From: a virus
Length of the DNA stretch: 64,000 bases
Strand: one strand, 5' to 3'
Virus record (IMG/VR): IMGVR_UViG_3300046455_000489
Coordinates: 1 to 64,000 of that record
The translations under genes were made by a program, and so were the position numbers. Below, in pieces: positions 47,341-56,620 of the stretch. Numbering within the stretch: the first letter of the stretch is position 1; the number at the start of each line of letters is the position of its first letter. The notes under the pieces were generated by a model that saw only the letters and a list, made by a program, of their open reading frames with translations, had not been told where the DNA came from and ran no database searches.

Positions 47341-47529
47341 ATGGGCCGTGAGATCCGTCGGGTCGAGGTAGCGGCGGTCTGCTTCGTCTCGCGCCACAAC
47401 TCCAAGCAGGATGACATTGACGACGCCTTGGTTGAGGAGATGCGGCAGCGACTGCAGGAAGTAGCCCGCCCCATCTTCGATGACCCCCGCTACAAGGGAG
47501 TCATCGGCTACACGGAGGGGATCGAGTAA
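47341..47529 (+). CDS. Small hypothetical protein (62 aa)
   Basis: Coupled directly to the connector gene and to the next gene by ATG overlap. Helix KQDDIDDALVEEMRQRLQEVARPIFDDPRYKG. Unknown neck-region protein. Confidence 0.65.
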   Translation: MGREIRRVEVAAVCFVSRHNSKQDDIDDALVEEMRQRLQEVARPIFDDPRYKGVIGYTEGIE

Positions 47530-47990
47530 TGGCCTGGTCGTCCAAGCTCCCGGCCGCGATGGATGCTCTCGTGGCAGCTTTCGTCGCCTGGCCGGGCCTG
47601 GAAGGCGTGACGGTGCGGGACGGGCCGTCGACCTCACAGGCGTCCGTGCAGGAGATCGTGTCCGTCGGCTACACAGGCGGCGAGAATGAGACCGACGCCG
47701 AGTCCACGCTGATGACCGAGGGCCTCGGCGGAACCGTGGACCGCGAGCAGTTCATCATCCGCTGCGCCACCGCAGTCCTGGTCGGCGGGGACGGCGTTGC
47801 TGGCGCCCGGCGACGCGCGTATGAGCTGCTCACCGAGGCCGGGGCCGCCATCGCGGCGAACCGGCAGCTCGGCGGCAGCGTCATGCGGGCGATGATCGCA
47901 GCGCACGCCCTGACGATGGACCAGACGGCCAAGGGTGCGCAGGCCGTCGTCGTGTTCGAGGTGTCCTGCGACGCCTACAGCGGCGCCTAG
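47529..47990 (+). CDS. Tail-terminator/neck protein (153 aa)
   Basis: A compact alpha/beta protein in neck position: PAAMDALVAAFVAWPGLEGVTVRDGP, AYELLTEAGAAIAANRQLGG, and a C-terminal beta strand AVVVFEVSCDAYSGA. It fits a minor neck or tail-terminator protein. Confidence 0.65.
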   Translation: MAWSSKLPAAMDALVAAFVAWPGLEGVTVRDGPSTSQASVQEIVSVGYTGGENETDAESTLMTEGLGGTVDREQFIIRCATAVLVGGDGVAGARRRAYELLTEAGAAIAANRQLGGSVMRAMIAAHALTMDQTAKGAQAVVVFEVSCDAYSGA

Positions 47991-48226
47991 GAATCCTCCT
48001 CCTTGGCCCGCGCATTCCGGGCCCCCTGGATGACGCCGAGGCCGATGTTCTTCGCCAGCCACGCCACGACCCGGTATATGCAGGCGACCGTCGTCAGCGT
48101 CACCGCCGCATAGCCGATGCCCAGCAGGACGAGAAGCACCAGCCCGCCCCAGCTCTTCCAGTGCGGCTCCATCAGGTGCCAGCCCCATTCGGGCACGTCC
48201 ACGAACCACCAACGCAGGACAGTCAT
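47987..48226 (-). CDS. Leftward membrane protein inside the late operon (79 aa)
   Basis: The only leftward gene among the structural genes. It reads MTVLRWWFVDVPEWGWHLM, one long hydrophobic segment (GGLVLLVLLGIGYAAVTLTTVACIYRVVAWLA, perhaps two helices), then a basic tail ending AKEEDS. GAGGA lies before the ATG. This layout is typical of a moron expressed in lysogens, for example for superinfection exclusion; that function is inference. Confidence 0.75.
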   Translation of the reverse strand: MTVLRWWFVDVPEWGWHLMEPHWKSWGGLVLLVLLGIGYAAVTLTTVACIYRVVAWLAKNIGLGVIQGARNARAKEEDS

Positions 48227-48280
48227 GCGCGGATCGTCCTCGCGTGCTGATGACACGTCAATCAGAACAGGAGTACGCGG

Positions 48281-48622
48281 ATGACCGCGCTCGTCACCCA
48301 AGTCGTCCCGAATGTGGGCGTCGACATCTCCACCTCGCTCGTCGCGGCCACCAACGGCGATACGGCCGCATGCGGATCCGGCACGTTCCTGCTCGTCAAG
48401 AACGCCAGCGGCGCCGGTATCACCGTCACGATCGCCACGCCCGGCGTCGTCGACGGCCGGCTCGCCATCGCGGACAGCACGTCGCCGTCCATCGCGCTGA
48501 CGAGCGGGCTGGGTCTCATCCCGCTGATCTCCAGCCTGTACGCGGACCCGACGACGGGCCTGGCGACGATCACCTACTCGGCCACCTCCTCGGTGACCGT
48601 CGCGGTGGTGAGGGTCCCGTGA
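48281..48622 (+). CDS. Beta-rich virion protein (113 aa)
   Basis: VGVDISTSLVAATNGDTAACGSGTFLLVKNASGAGITVTIATPG... looks like a small beta-sandwich decoration or tail protein of actinophages. It resumes the rightward structural order after the leftward gene. Confidence 0.65.
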   Translation: MTALVTQVVPNVGVDISTSLVAATNGDTAACGSGTFLLVKNASGAGITVTIATPGVVDGRLAIADSTSPSIALTSGLGLIPLISSLYADPTTGLATITYSATSSVTVAVVRVP

Positions 48623-48912
48623 GCACCGTCGTACTGCGTCACCCCACCCTGCCGCCCGCGCAGGAAATCGAAGTCGACGCCGCCGCCCTGCCGCACTACA
48701 CGGGCGCTGGCTGGCAGCAGGTGCCCGCCGAGGAGCTGCAGCAGCGGGCCGAGTTGAAGGCGCAGGCCGACGCGGAGGCCGCCGCAACTGCCGCGGGCGA
48801 GGTCTCCGAGCCCGTCGACGAGCCGGAGCAGTCGGAGCCGGCTGAAGTCCCCACCGAGAAGCCGGCGCGATCGCGCGTCAAGGCGTCCGAGAAGAAGACC
48901 GAGGAGAGCTGA
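48619..48912 (+). CDS. Hypothetical protein with acidic/lysine tail (97 aa)
   Basis: GTG overlap with the previous gene. Short beta start (TVVLRHPTLPPAQEIEVD), helix AEELQQRAELKAQADAEAAATAAG, then charged tail like the gene at 43380. Unknown structural-region protein. Confidence 0.6.
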   Translation: MSTVVLRHPTLPPAQEIEVDAAALPHYTGAGWQQVPAEELQQRAELKAQADAEAAATAAGEVSEPVDEPEQSEPAEVPTEKPARSRVKASEKKTEES

Positions 48913-48914
48913 CC

Positions 48915-49394
48915 ATGGTCGCCACGCCGATCGCTGCTACGTCCCGCTACATCCCGCCGGGTACGACCCGCTACTACTGGGTCGCGACCATCGCGAACAA
49001 GAACTCACCGACCAGGTCGGAGCTGAACGCCGGTTCGGACCTCACGGCTGAAGTCGCCGCCGTGAGCGGCTTCGCGACCAACTCGGACCAGCAGGACACC
49101 CCGGACCTGGGCTCCCGGTTCGTCTCGAAGATCCCGGGCCGCATCACGGCCGACGACTCCAGCATCACGCTGTACATGTCGTCGACGTCGTCGGACGTGC
49201 GGACGCTGCTGACGCGCGATACGGCTGGGTTCATCTGCATCTTCCCCGAGGGTGACACCGCGGGCCTCAAGTACGACGTGTTCCCCGTCAAGGTCACCGG
49301 TCAGCCGAAGGCGCGTGACGTCGAGAACCCGGCGCAGATCACCATCCAGTTCTCGGTGACCAGCATCCCCGTCGAGAACATCACGGTGCCGTAA
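48915..49394 (+). CDS. Major tail (tube) protein
   Basis: 159 residues: IPPGTTRYYWVATIANKNSPTRSELNAGSDLTAEVAAVSGFATNSDQQDTPDLGSRFVSKIPG..., with a beta-barrel pattern. Position before the gp10-like and chaperone genes, and length, fit the tube protein of siphoviruses. Confidence 0.82.
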   Translation: MVATPIAATSRYIPPGTTRYYWVATIANKNSPTRSELNAGSDLTAEVAAVSGFATNSDQQDTPDLGSRFVSKIPGRITADDSSITLYMSSTSSDVRTLLTRDTAGFICIFPEGDTAGLKYDVFPVKVTGQPKARDVENPAQITIQFSVTSIPVENITVP

Positions 49395-49873
49395 TGCCCG
49401 GGGAGTGGGGGCTGCGCCACGGGGATGACCTGCGGCGCGTCTCTCGCGAGCTGCGCGGGATGGACAACAAGGAGATCAAGAAGCGGTTCACCAAGGAATT
49501 GCGGGCAGCCGCCAAGCCGCTCGTCCCCGTGGTCCGCAACTCGATCCGCTCGATCCCGTCAAAGCGCGCCTACAGCCCGACCGGGCTGCGGGGGAACCTG
49601 GCCCGCGCCACGAAGCTCGAAGTCCGCACCGTCGGACGCCAGGCCGGTATCGCGATCCGTGTCGACGGCCGCAAAATGCCCAGCCACATGAAGGGCCTCC
49701 CGAAGGCAGTGGAGGGCACCAAGCGGTGGCGCCACCCTGTCTTCGGCAACCGCGACGTGTGGGTCACCCAGCCGAAACAGCCCTACTTCTTCCACGTCGT
49801 GCGACCCCTCGGCCCGGCCTCCCGCAGGGCCGTCAACCGCGTCCTCGACGGCATCACCAAAGACATCCGCTAG
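49394..49873 (+). CDS. HK97 gp10-like tail-completion protein
   Basis: 159 residues. LRRVSRELRGMDNKEIKKRFTKELRAAAKPLVPVVRNSI, then beta strands and a C-terminal helix RRAVNRVLDGITKDIR. This is the usual gp10-type neck or tail-completion protein. Coupled to the major tail gene (stop and start overlap). Confidence 0.8.
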   Translation: MPGEWGLRHGDDLRRVSRELRGMDNKEIKKRFTKELRAAAKPLVPVVRNSIRSIPSKRAYSPTGLRGNLARATKLEVRTVGRQAGIAIRVDGRKMPSHMKGLPKAVEGTKRWRHPVFGNRDVWVTQPKQPYFFHVVRPLGPASRRAVNRVLDGITKDIR

Positions 49874-49881
49874 GAGAAACC

Positions 49882-50346
49882 ATGGCCCTGTCCGACGACA
49901 TCCTCGCCGAAGACGACATCGAGGTCGAAGCCGTCGACATCCCCGAGTGGCACCGCAAGCTGTGGATGCGAGGCCTGACCGGTGAGGAGCGCGACGCCTA
50001 CGAGTCGTCGCGACGCCAGGTCCGCAACATGGGCACCCCGCAGCAGGAACTGATCCTGATCAACGACAACATGCGCGCCAACCTGATCGTGAAGTGCCTG
50101 GTCGACGAGAACCGGGAGCGCATCTTCACCGACCGGCAGGCGCCGGCCCTGGGGCAGAAGAACGGCAAGGTGCTTGACCGCCTCTTCGATGTCGCTGCCC
50201 GGCTGTCCGGTCTTACCGACGAAGAGGCCGAGCAGATCGAGGGAAACTCCGAAGCCGTCCAGAGCGACGGCTCTACTTCGTCCTCGCCCGAGACCTCGGA
50301 TGCACCGTCCGGGAACTCCTACGGCGGGTCAGTTCCCGCGAACTGA
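49882..50346 (+). CDS. Tail assembly chaperone, short form (G-like)
   Basis: 154 residues after AGGAG. Acidic start (LSDDILAEDDIEVEAVDIPEWHRKLWMRGLTGEERDAYE), then LIVKCLVDENRERIFTDRQAPALGQKNGKVLDRLFDVAARLSGLTDEEAEQIEGN. This is the first of the two chaperones used to build the tube. A GGGAAAC slippery site at 50241 can shift some ribosomes into the T-like frame. Confidence 0.88.
   Translation: MALSDDILAEDDIEVEAVDIPEWHRKLWMRGLTGEERDAYESSRRQVRNMGTPQQELILINDNMRANLIVKCLVDENRERIFTDRQAPALGQKNGKVLDRLFDVAARLSGLTDEEAEQIEGNSEAVQSDGSTSSSPETSDAPSGNSYGGSVPAN
50241..50247 (+). promoter_or_regulatory. Programmed -1 frameshift site GGGAAAC
   Basis: In the chaperone frame the codons are GAG GGA AAC, so G GGA AAC is a canonical slippery heptamer. 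A -1 slip makes translation continue in the frame that reads LRSRPERRLYFVLARDLG and ends at 50447. Lambda and many siphoviruses make G and G-T this way. Confidence 0.9.
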
Positions 50347-50447
50347 CCGAGTGGGAAGCGTTCTACCGCATCGAGAACGAGGAACGCGAAGCCGCCGACA
50401 ACGAGGCAATCGAAGGCGACAAGCGCAGCAACCGCAACTGGCCCTGA
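50247..50447 (+). CDS. Tail assembly chaperone, T-like extension (-1 frame)
   Basis: From the slip site the -1 frame reads LRSRPERRLYFVLARDLG, CTVRELLRRVSSRELTEW, EAFYRIENEEREAADNE and so on, ending NRNWP. The block 'FVLARDLGcTVrELLRRvSSRELtEW' is the typical T part of actinophage chaperones. It has no start codon, so it is made only as a fusion with residues 1-122 of the G-like protein. Confidence 0.9.
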   Translation, partial: LRSRPERRLYFVLARDLGCTVRELLRRVSSRELTEWEAFYRIENEEREAADNEAIEGDKRSNRNWP

Positions 50448-50476
50448 CCGACCACCCGTGAGTGAGGGGAGGCGTC

Positions 50477-53400
50477 ATGACCAGCTCCAGCATCGTCTAC
50501 CGGCTCATCGCCCACGACTCGGCGTCGCGGACGTTCCACAACATTGCCAAGGCGGCCAAGGGCGCAGACACGACGCTCGGCAAGCTCGGCAAGGTCGCGG
50601 CGGTGGCCGGGAAGGCGGTCGCTGGCGGACTGGCCCTCGGTCTGGCCAAGGGCGCCAAGGACGCGAGCCGCTTCCAGGCGGAGATGACCCGCATCTCCAC
50701 GCAGGCCGGCGGCACCGCGAAGGACGTGAAAGTCCTCAGTGACGCGGTCCTGAAGCTCGGCACGAGTACCCAACAGGGCCCGCAGCACCTCGCCGAGTCG
50801 CTGTACCACCTGAAGAGCGTTGGCATGGACAACGTTCAGGCGATGAAGGCGCTGAAGGAGTCCAGCGACCTCGCGGCGGTCGGTCACGCCAATTTGGAAG
50901 AAACCACAAATGCATTGGCGGGCGCCTGGCGTACAGGAATTAAGGGCGCCACGAGTTTCCATGAGGCAGTCAGCACCGTAAATGCAATTATCGGCGCTGG
51001 AAATATGAGCATGGACCAATTTAACGCTGCAATTGGTACCGGCATCCTGCCTTCTGCAAAAACCTTCGGCCTGTCGATGAAGCAGGTCGGTGCCGCCCTC
51101 GCGCTGATGACAGACGAGGGCATCGACTCGGCCAGCGCAGCGACCCGGCTGCGCATGAGCTTCTCGCTGCTCGGAGCTCCGTCCAAGGCGGCCGAGAAGC
51201 AGCTGGGGAGAATTCACCTGACCGGCCTTCAGCTCGCGGAGGCGATGCGCGGCCCCAAGGGGCTGATCGGCGCCATCAGTCTGTTGAAGGAGCATCTCGA
51301 CAAGTCGGGGATGTCCGCGTCGAAGCAGTCCCAGCTGCTGTCCCGTGCGTTCGGTGGCGGCCGGTCGAGTTCCGGCATTCTCCTCATGCTCAATAACCTC
51401 GACGTGCTGGAGAAGAAGCAGGAGCAGATCAACCACAGCACCGGGAAATTCGACGACGCCATCAAGATGCAGCGCAAGACCGCCGAGGCCCAATGGCACC
51501 TCCTCGTCTCGAATCTCGAAGTGATGGGTATCCGGGTCGGCACGAAGGTGCTGCCCCCGGTGACCTCGTTCGTCCACTTCCTGGCCGCCGAGGCCATGCC
51601 CGCGGCCGCCCATTTCGGCAGCGTCATGAAGAACCTGATCCCCGTAGGTGCGATCAAGACTGGCGTCGGCGAGGCCAAGTCGGTGATCAGTAGCTTCTTC
51701 TCGGGCCTGACCGGCGGCAAGTCGCCGCTCGCCATGGTCGACGACTTCGTGGACGGGCTGACGGGCGGGTCGAAGAAGAAGGGGCCGAGCAAGAAGTCCA
51801 CGGGTCCGTCGGTGGCGTTGACCAACCCGCAGGCGCCCCGGCTGCTGGCGAAGCCGCAGAAGGCTGTCACTCCCATGCTCAAGGCACCCTCGGTGCCTCG
51901 GCTTTTGGCGCGCCCGAAGTCCCTTGCGGCCCCTTCGATCTTCAAGCAGAAGTCGGACCCCGGGCTGCTGGCCATGCCGAAGGCGGTCAAGCCTCCGAAG
52001 TCGGCTGCCGAGAAACTCGGCGACACGATCCACGACGCCATCGCCGGCGGATTCAAAGACATCGACTGGGGCAACCTGGGCTCGATCCTCGGCAAGGGGC
52101 TCAGCGACGCGATCGGCTGGGTCGCCAAGCACACCGCCGATTTCACCAAGAAGATCGCATCGATTCTCGGCGGAATGGACTTCGTCTCCATCGGCAAGGG
52201 CTTCGGGGCGCAGGCGATCCCGATGGCCGTCGGTTTCCTCTCCAGCCTATTTGACCCGCTGTTCAGCCTCGATTTCTGGAAGAAGCACTGGCTCGACACG
52301 ATCATCGCGGTAGTCTCGGTCATTCCGATCGGGCGCCTCGCGGGGATTTTCGGGAAGGTTTTCTCGCACGTCCCTGTCCTGAAAATGTTCGAGCCGATGC
52401 TCAAGGGCATCAGCAAACTCGGCGGGCTGGTCGAGAAGGGTTTCGGGAAACTCCTCAAGCCCATCGGTCGGGGCATTGTCGATGGCTTCAAGAAGGCTTT
52501 CCCTGCGGCCGAGGGTGTCCTGAGGAGTGCGATCGACCGGTTCATCCTTCGGCCGTTCGGCAAGTTCCGCGAGATCGGACGACTGGCGCCGCGCTGGCTC
52601 TCCGACGGCATCCAGCGTGGTACGGCCTGGGTCACCGAGAAGATCCTCACCCTCGGAAAGCTGATCGTGAAGCCGTTCGCCAGGGCTGGCAGCTGGCTGC
52701 TCGGCAAGGGCTCAGAGCTGGTTCGCGGCTTCACCCGCGGTGTCACCACCGCAGCCAAGGGGGTCGGGTCCTTCCTGTGGCGCTGGGTGGGCAAGCCCGT
52801 CATCGACGCATTCAAGGGCGCAGGCTCCTGGCTGTGGTCGAAGGGCAAGTCAGTTGCATCCGGCTTCAAGTCGGGCGCCGTCTCGGGCGCGAAGGGGATT
52901 GGGTCCTTCTTCTGGCGTTGGGTCGGCAAGCCCGTCGTGGACGCATTCAAGGGCGCTGGATCGTGGCTGTGGTCCAAAGGCAAGTCGGCGGTCAGCGGCT
53001 TCAGGTCCGGGTCTGTATCGGCGGCCAAGGGGATCGCTGGCTGGATCAACCGCATCGTGATCAAGCCTGTGACCGGCGCGTTCAGGAAGGCCGGGTCGTG
53101 GCTCGTGAGCGCGGGCGGCCACCTGCTGTCGGGCCTGAAGGACGGCATTGTCGGCGCGATCAAAGGCATCGGCGGCTGGCTCTGGAAGAACCTGGTCAGT
53201 CCGATCATCAGCGCCGTGAAGCACTTCTTCGGCATCCACTCGCCCAGCCGCGTCTTCATGGGCATCGGCGGCCACCTGGTCGGCGGCCTCATGAAGGGCA
53301 TGGCCACGACCAGCGGCACAGCCATCGCGAAGAAGATCTTCGGTGACCTGCCGCACGCGCTCAGCCGCATCGTCCACAAGGGCCTGATCTCCGTCAAGAA

Positions 53401-55159
53401 GCTCCCCGGAAAGGCGCTCGACGCGCTCAGCAGCATCGGCGACTCGATCGGTCTCGGCGACAACTCGACCTCTGGCAGTGCCCAGCAGTTCGCGCAGGCG
53501 GCCCTCAAGTCGTATGGCTGGGGGCCGTCCCAGTGGCCTGCCCTCAAGGCGCTGTGGAACGGCGAGTCGGGCTGGAACTACCGGGCTGAGAACGCCTCCT
53601 CCGGCGCCTATGGCATCCCGCAGGCGCTGCCGGCCAGCAAGATGGCCTCGGCTGGCTCGGACTGGAAGACCAACGCGGCCACCCAGATCAAGTGGGGCCT
53701 CGGCTACATCAAGGACCGGTACGGCAGCCCCGCCAACGCCTGGTCGCAATGGCAGGCGCGCAGTCCGCACTGGTACGCCAAGGGAGGCTTCGCACAGTTC
53801 GGGGAAACGGCATGGGTTGGCGAGAAGGGCGCCGAGCTGATGCAGGTGACGAAGCAGGGCACCCGCATCTTCAATCATGAGGACTCGGTGGCCATGGCCA
53901 AGACTCACGGCATCAAGCTGCCCGGGTACGCGTCAGGCACCATCACCAATGCCGCTGACCGGGTTGCGCGCGACCACCGGCGCGTCCAGGAGGCGAAGGA
54001 CGATGTTGCGCGGGCCAAGCGGCGCCACAAGGGCGTTGCCGCGGCCGAGAAGCGGCTCAAGGCCGCAGAGAAGGAACTCCAGGCCGCCGAGATCTCCCTG
54101 AAGAACGCTAAGCGCTCGGCGAAGACGTCGATCGCCAACACGATCTCGACCGGCTTGCTGAAGAAGTTGCAGACCGGCACGTCGGCGGCTATCGCGTCGG
54201 CCGTCAAGTCCTTGGCGACGAAGTTGTTGAACGCTGGCTACAACAAGACCGCCGCCAGCATCCAGAAGAAGGCGACCAAGCTGGAGGGGCTCGCCGACAA
54301 GCGCGCCTCGGTGCAGAAGACGATCGCCACCGCCAAGACCTACGCGACCGATCAGGCCAGCAACATCCGCGACTTCCTGAGCATTTCCGGGACGTCGGCG
54401 ATGAACGTCCAGGATCTGATCTCGCAGGCCGGCGCCCAGCAGAAGACCGCATCCGACTTCGTCGCTCTGTCCAAGTCGCTGAAGGAGCGCGGCGCGTCGA
54501 AGGATCTGCTTCAGCAGCTCAGCGACGCCGGTCCGGGCAGCCAGCTCGCGACGATCCTCAGCGCGAAGGACGTCACCACGACGGACATCGCAAAGCTCAA
54601 CAAGCTGATGACGTCCGGCGGGAAGCTGGCCACGAGCTTCGGCAACTCGATGGCCGACATGATGTACGACACCGGCAAGCACGCCGGGGAAGGTTTCCTG
54701 GCCGGCTTGAAGGCGACCGAGAAGGATCTCCAGAAGCAGATCGACAAGCTGGCCAAGGACTTGGTCTCGGCGATCAAGAAGGCGCTGAAGATCAAGAGCC
54801 CGTCCGGCGTCTTCCGCGACGAGGTCGGCAAGCAGGTGGTTCTCGGCTGGGTTGCCGGAATGGACATGCACGGCCACCTCGTCGGCGGTGCCGCCCAGCG
54901 CCTCGCCGACACCGCGACCGGCGTATCCCTGCGCCGCCGCTACGTCCCCACGGCAGCCAGCCAGGTAGGCGCTCGCCAGGACGCGCTGTGGGACCGACTC
55001 GCCACCGCCCTGGAGAACCGCGACGACGCAACGGAGGTGCACGTCCACTTCAACGACGACCGGCTCCGCGACCTCATCGACGTCACAGTCAAACCGAAGA
55101 TCAAGGCGTCTGCGGCGGCGCAGGCTCACCGGGCCAAGGTGGGGAGGCGCAGTCCATGA
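50477..55159 (+). CDS. Tape measure protein with lytic transglycosylase domain
   Basis: 1560 residues from the ATG after GGGGAGG. N-terminal helical TMP core (ASRTFHNIAKAAKG..., MTRISTQAGGTAKDVKVLSDAVLKLG). Around residues 760-850 are two near-identical 44-residue repeats (FLWRWVGKPVIDAFKGAGSWLWSKGKS). Around 1000-1115 is an SLT-like domain: ALKALWNGESGWNYRAENASSGAYGIPQALPASKM, with the catalytic glutamate. A coiled coil follows. It fixes tail length (about 1.5 A per residue suggests roughly 230 nm, inference) and may open peptidoglycan. An AT-rich patch lies at about 50890-51065. Confidence 0.95.
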   Translation: MTSSSIVYRLIAHDSASRTFHNIAKAAKGADTTLGKLGKVAAVAGKAVAGGLALGLAKGAKDASRFQAEMTRISTQAGGTAKDVKVLSDAVLKLGTSTQQGPQHLAESLYHLKSVGMDNVQAMKALKESSDLAAVGHANLEETTNALAGAWRTGIKGATSFHEAVSTVNAIIGAGNMSMDQFNAAIGTGILPSAKTFGLSMKQVGAALALMTDEGIDSASAATRLRMSFSLLGAPSKAAEKQLGRIHLTGLQLAEAMRGPKGLIGAISLLKEHLDKSGMSASKQSQLLSRAFGGGRSSSGILLMLNNLDVLEKKQEQINHSTGKFDDAIKMQRKTAEAQWHLLVSNLEVMGIRVGTKVLPPVTSFVHFLAAEAMPAAAHFGSVMKNLIPVGAIKTGVGEAKSVISSFFSGLTGGKSPLAMVDDFVDGLTGGSKKKGPSKKSTGPSVALTNPQAPRLLAKPQKAVTPMLKAPSVPRLLARPKSLAAPSIFKQKSDPGLLAMPKAVKPPKSAAEKLGDTIHDAIAGGFKDIDWGNLGSILGKGLSDAIGWVAKHTADFTKKIASILGGMDFVSIGKGFGAQAIPMAVGFLSSLFDPLFSLDFWKKHWLDTIIAVVSVIPIGRLAGIFGKVFSHVPVLKMFEPMLKGISKLGGLVEKGFGKLLKPIGRGIVDGFKKAFPAAEGVLRSAIDRFILRPFGKFREIGRLAPRWLSDGIQRGTAWVTEKILTLGKLIVKPFARAGSWLLGKGSELVRGFTRGVTTAAKGVGSFLWRWVGKPVIDAFKGAGSWLWSKGKSVASGFKSGAVSGAKGIGSFFWRWVGKPVVDAFKGAGSWLWSKGKSAVSGFRSGSVSAAKGIAGWINRIVIKPVTGAFRKAGSWLVSAGGHLLSGLKDGIVGAIKGIGGWLWKNLVSPIISAVKHFFGIHSPSRVFMGIGGHLVGGLMKGMATTSGTAIAKKIFGDLPHALSRIVHKGLISVKKLPGKALDALSSIGDSIGLGDNSTSGSAQQFAQAALKSYGWGPSQWPALKALWNGESGWNYRAENASSGAYGIPQALPASKMASAGSDWKTNAATQIKWGLGYIKDRYGSPANAWSQWQARSPHWYAKGGFAQFGETAWVGEKGAELMQVTKQGTRIFNHEDSVAMAKTHGIKLPGYASGTITNAADRVARDHRRVQEAKDDVARAKRRHKGVAAAEKRLKAAEKELQAAEISLKNAKRSAKTSIANTISTGLLKKLQTGTSAAIASAVKSLATKLLNAGYNKTAASIQKKATKLEGLADKRASVQKTIATAKTYATDQASNIRDFLSISGTSAMNVQDLISQAGAQQKTASDFVALSKSLKERGASKDLLQQLSDAGPGSQLATILSAKDVTTTDIAKLNKLMTSGGKLATSFGNSMADMMYDTGKHAGEGFLAGLKATEKDLQKQIDKLAKDLVSAIKKALKIKSPSGVFRDEVGKQVVLGWVAGMDMHGHLVGGAAQRLADTATGVSLRRRYVPTAASQVGARQDALWDRLATALENRDDATEVHVHFNDDRLRDLIDVTVKPKIKASAAAQAHRAKVGRRSP

Positions 55160-56619
55160 CGATCTCGTTCGGTTCGACGGGCACGCAGGCGACGCACACC
55201 GACACGGTCACGCCGACGGTCGTCGGGTCAGCGGGGAACCTCGCCGTCCTCCAGGTTGTGTCCGGGCACCCCCTCGACTCGGTGCCGTCCACGCCGTCCG
55301 GATGGACGCTGGTCGGTAGCGCGTCGGGAGGCGGCGGGTCCTTCGGGGCGTCCGCCGGCCCGCGACGGCTGACGTACTTCGCCCGCGTCCTTCTGGGCGG
55401 CGACGCGAACCCGACCACCGCCATCCCGTCGGGCTCGTCGGGATCGCTCATCATCGGACGGATAGTCAGCCTGTCGAAGACGGCTGGCACCGGCTGGCGA
55501 TGGGCCGCATCCTTTGGAGACGACCAGACGAGCGGAACCGGCTTTTCGGCCGCGGGCACCAGTGCCCTGACCTGGAAGGCGGGCGACTTCGCGCTGATCG
55601 GCTACGGCGTGGCGTCCAACGCTGACAGCTACACCGTCGAAGCCATCACCGCGGCAGGCATCACCTTCGGCAGCGTCACCGAACGGGCTGATGCGGCGGT
55701 GACGACCGGCAACGGGGCGACCGTGGCTCTGGCCTCGTGCTCGGTGTCCTCCGGCACCGCCACTGTGACACCCACTGTGACCACGACGCTGGCCAGCGCC
55801 TCAATCGGCATCGCTGGCGTGATGCGCGTCCGCGAGGCCAGCTCCGACATCGCCGTCACCGCGCAGTCCGTGTTCCCACCCCGCAACTTGGTCTCGGCGA
55901 CCGGCCTCACGGGGGATGACATCGTCACGGTCAGCCTGCTCCGGCAGGCAGGTTCGGACCTCGACCCGGTGCGCGCCGCGACCGAAATCGACGTCACCGG
56001 GCAGGCGTCCCTCCTCCGCGTGGATGCCGAGCAGCCGTTCGGCATCAGCCTCACCTACTCGGCTGTCCTCACCGACGTCAACGGCGCCCAGTGGACGATC
56101 ACCTCGGCGTCCATCACCTCGACCGTCACCTCGGACGTGATCTCCGACGCGATCCGCGGCGTCGGCGCCGCCGTGAAAATCGAGTCGCCGTTGGAGTGGA
56201 AGCGGGACCGGGACGCCACCCAGTTCAACGTCAACGGGCGGATCATCGTGGTCGGGAAGCCGCGCTCGTCCCGCTCCGGCACCCTCACCGTTCGCACGGA
56301 GACCGATGACGACGGCGACGCGATGAACGAACTCCTCGACAACGCGACCGAGGGCGTGGTCCTCGTGCGCAAGCAGACGTCCCTGCCCCGCCTCGACGGC
56401 ACATACGCACTGCTTGACGACACCGAATCGCCGAACTGGTACGACGAATACCGCTGGTTCGCCCTCAACGCGGTCAGGGCTGACGACTGGCCGGACGTCA
56501 TGGAAGCCGCGGGTTTCGACTTGCAGGACATCGCAGACAACTTCACCACGCTCCAGGACATCGCCAACGCCTTCCCCGGCACGCTCCTGGACATCGCCCT
56601 CTACGATTTCGGGCCCTGA
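55156..56619 (+). CDS. Distal tail/baseplate protein (487 aa)
   Basis: ATG overlaps the tape measure stop. The N-terminal two thirds are a repeated beta-sandwich region (adhesin-like), and the C-terminal part (IESPLEWKRDRDATQFNVNGRIIVVGKPRSSRSGTLTVRTET..., LPRLDGTYALLDDTESPNWYDEYRWFAL) resembles Dit-like tail proteins. Second tip gene follows at once. Confidence 0.78.
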   Translation: MTISFGSTGTQATHTDTVTPTVVGSAGNLAVLQVVSGHPLDSVPSTPSGWTLVGSASGGGGSFGASAGPRRLTYFARVLLGGDANPTTAIPSGSSGSLIIGRIVSLSKTAGTGWRWAASFGDDQTSGTGFSAAGTSALTWKAGDFALIGYGVASNADSYTVEAITAAGITFGSVTERADAAVTTGNGATVALASCSVSSGTATVTPTVTTTLASASIGIAGVMRVREASSDIAVTAQSVFPPRNLVSATGLTGDDIVTVSLLRQAGSDLDPVRAATEIDVTGQASLLRVDAEQPFGISLTYSAVLTDVNGAQWTITSASITSTVTSDVISDAIRGVGAAVKIESPLEWKRDRDATQFNVNGRIIVVGKPRSSRSGTLTVRTETDDDGDAMNELLDNATEGVVLVRKQTSLPRLDGTYALLDDTESPNWYDEYRWFALNAVRADDWPDVMEAAGFDLQDIADNFTTLQDIANAFPGTLLDIALYDFGP

Positions 56620-56620
56620 C

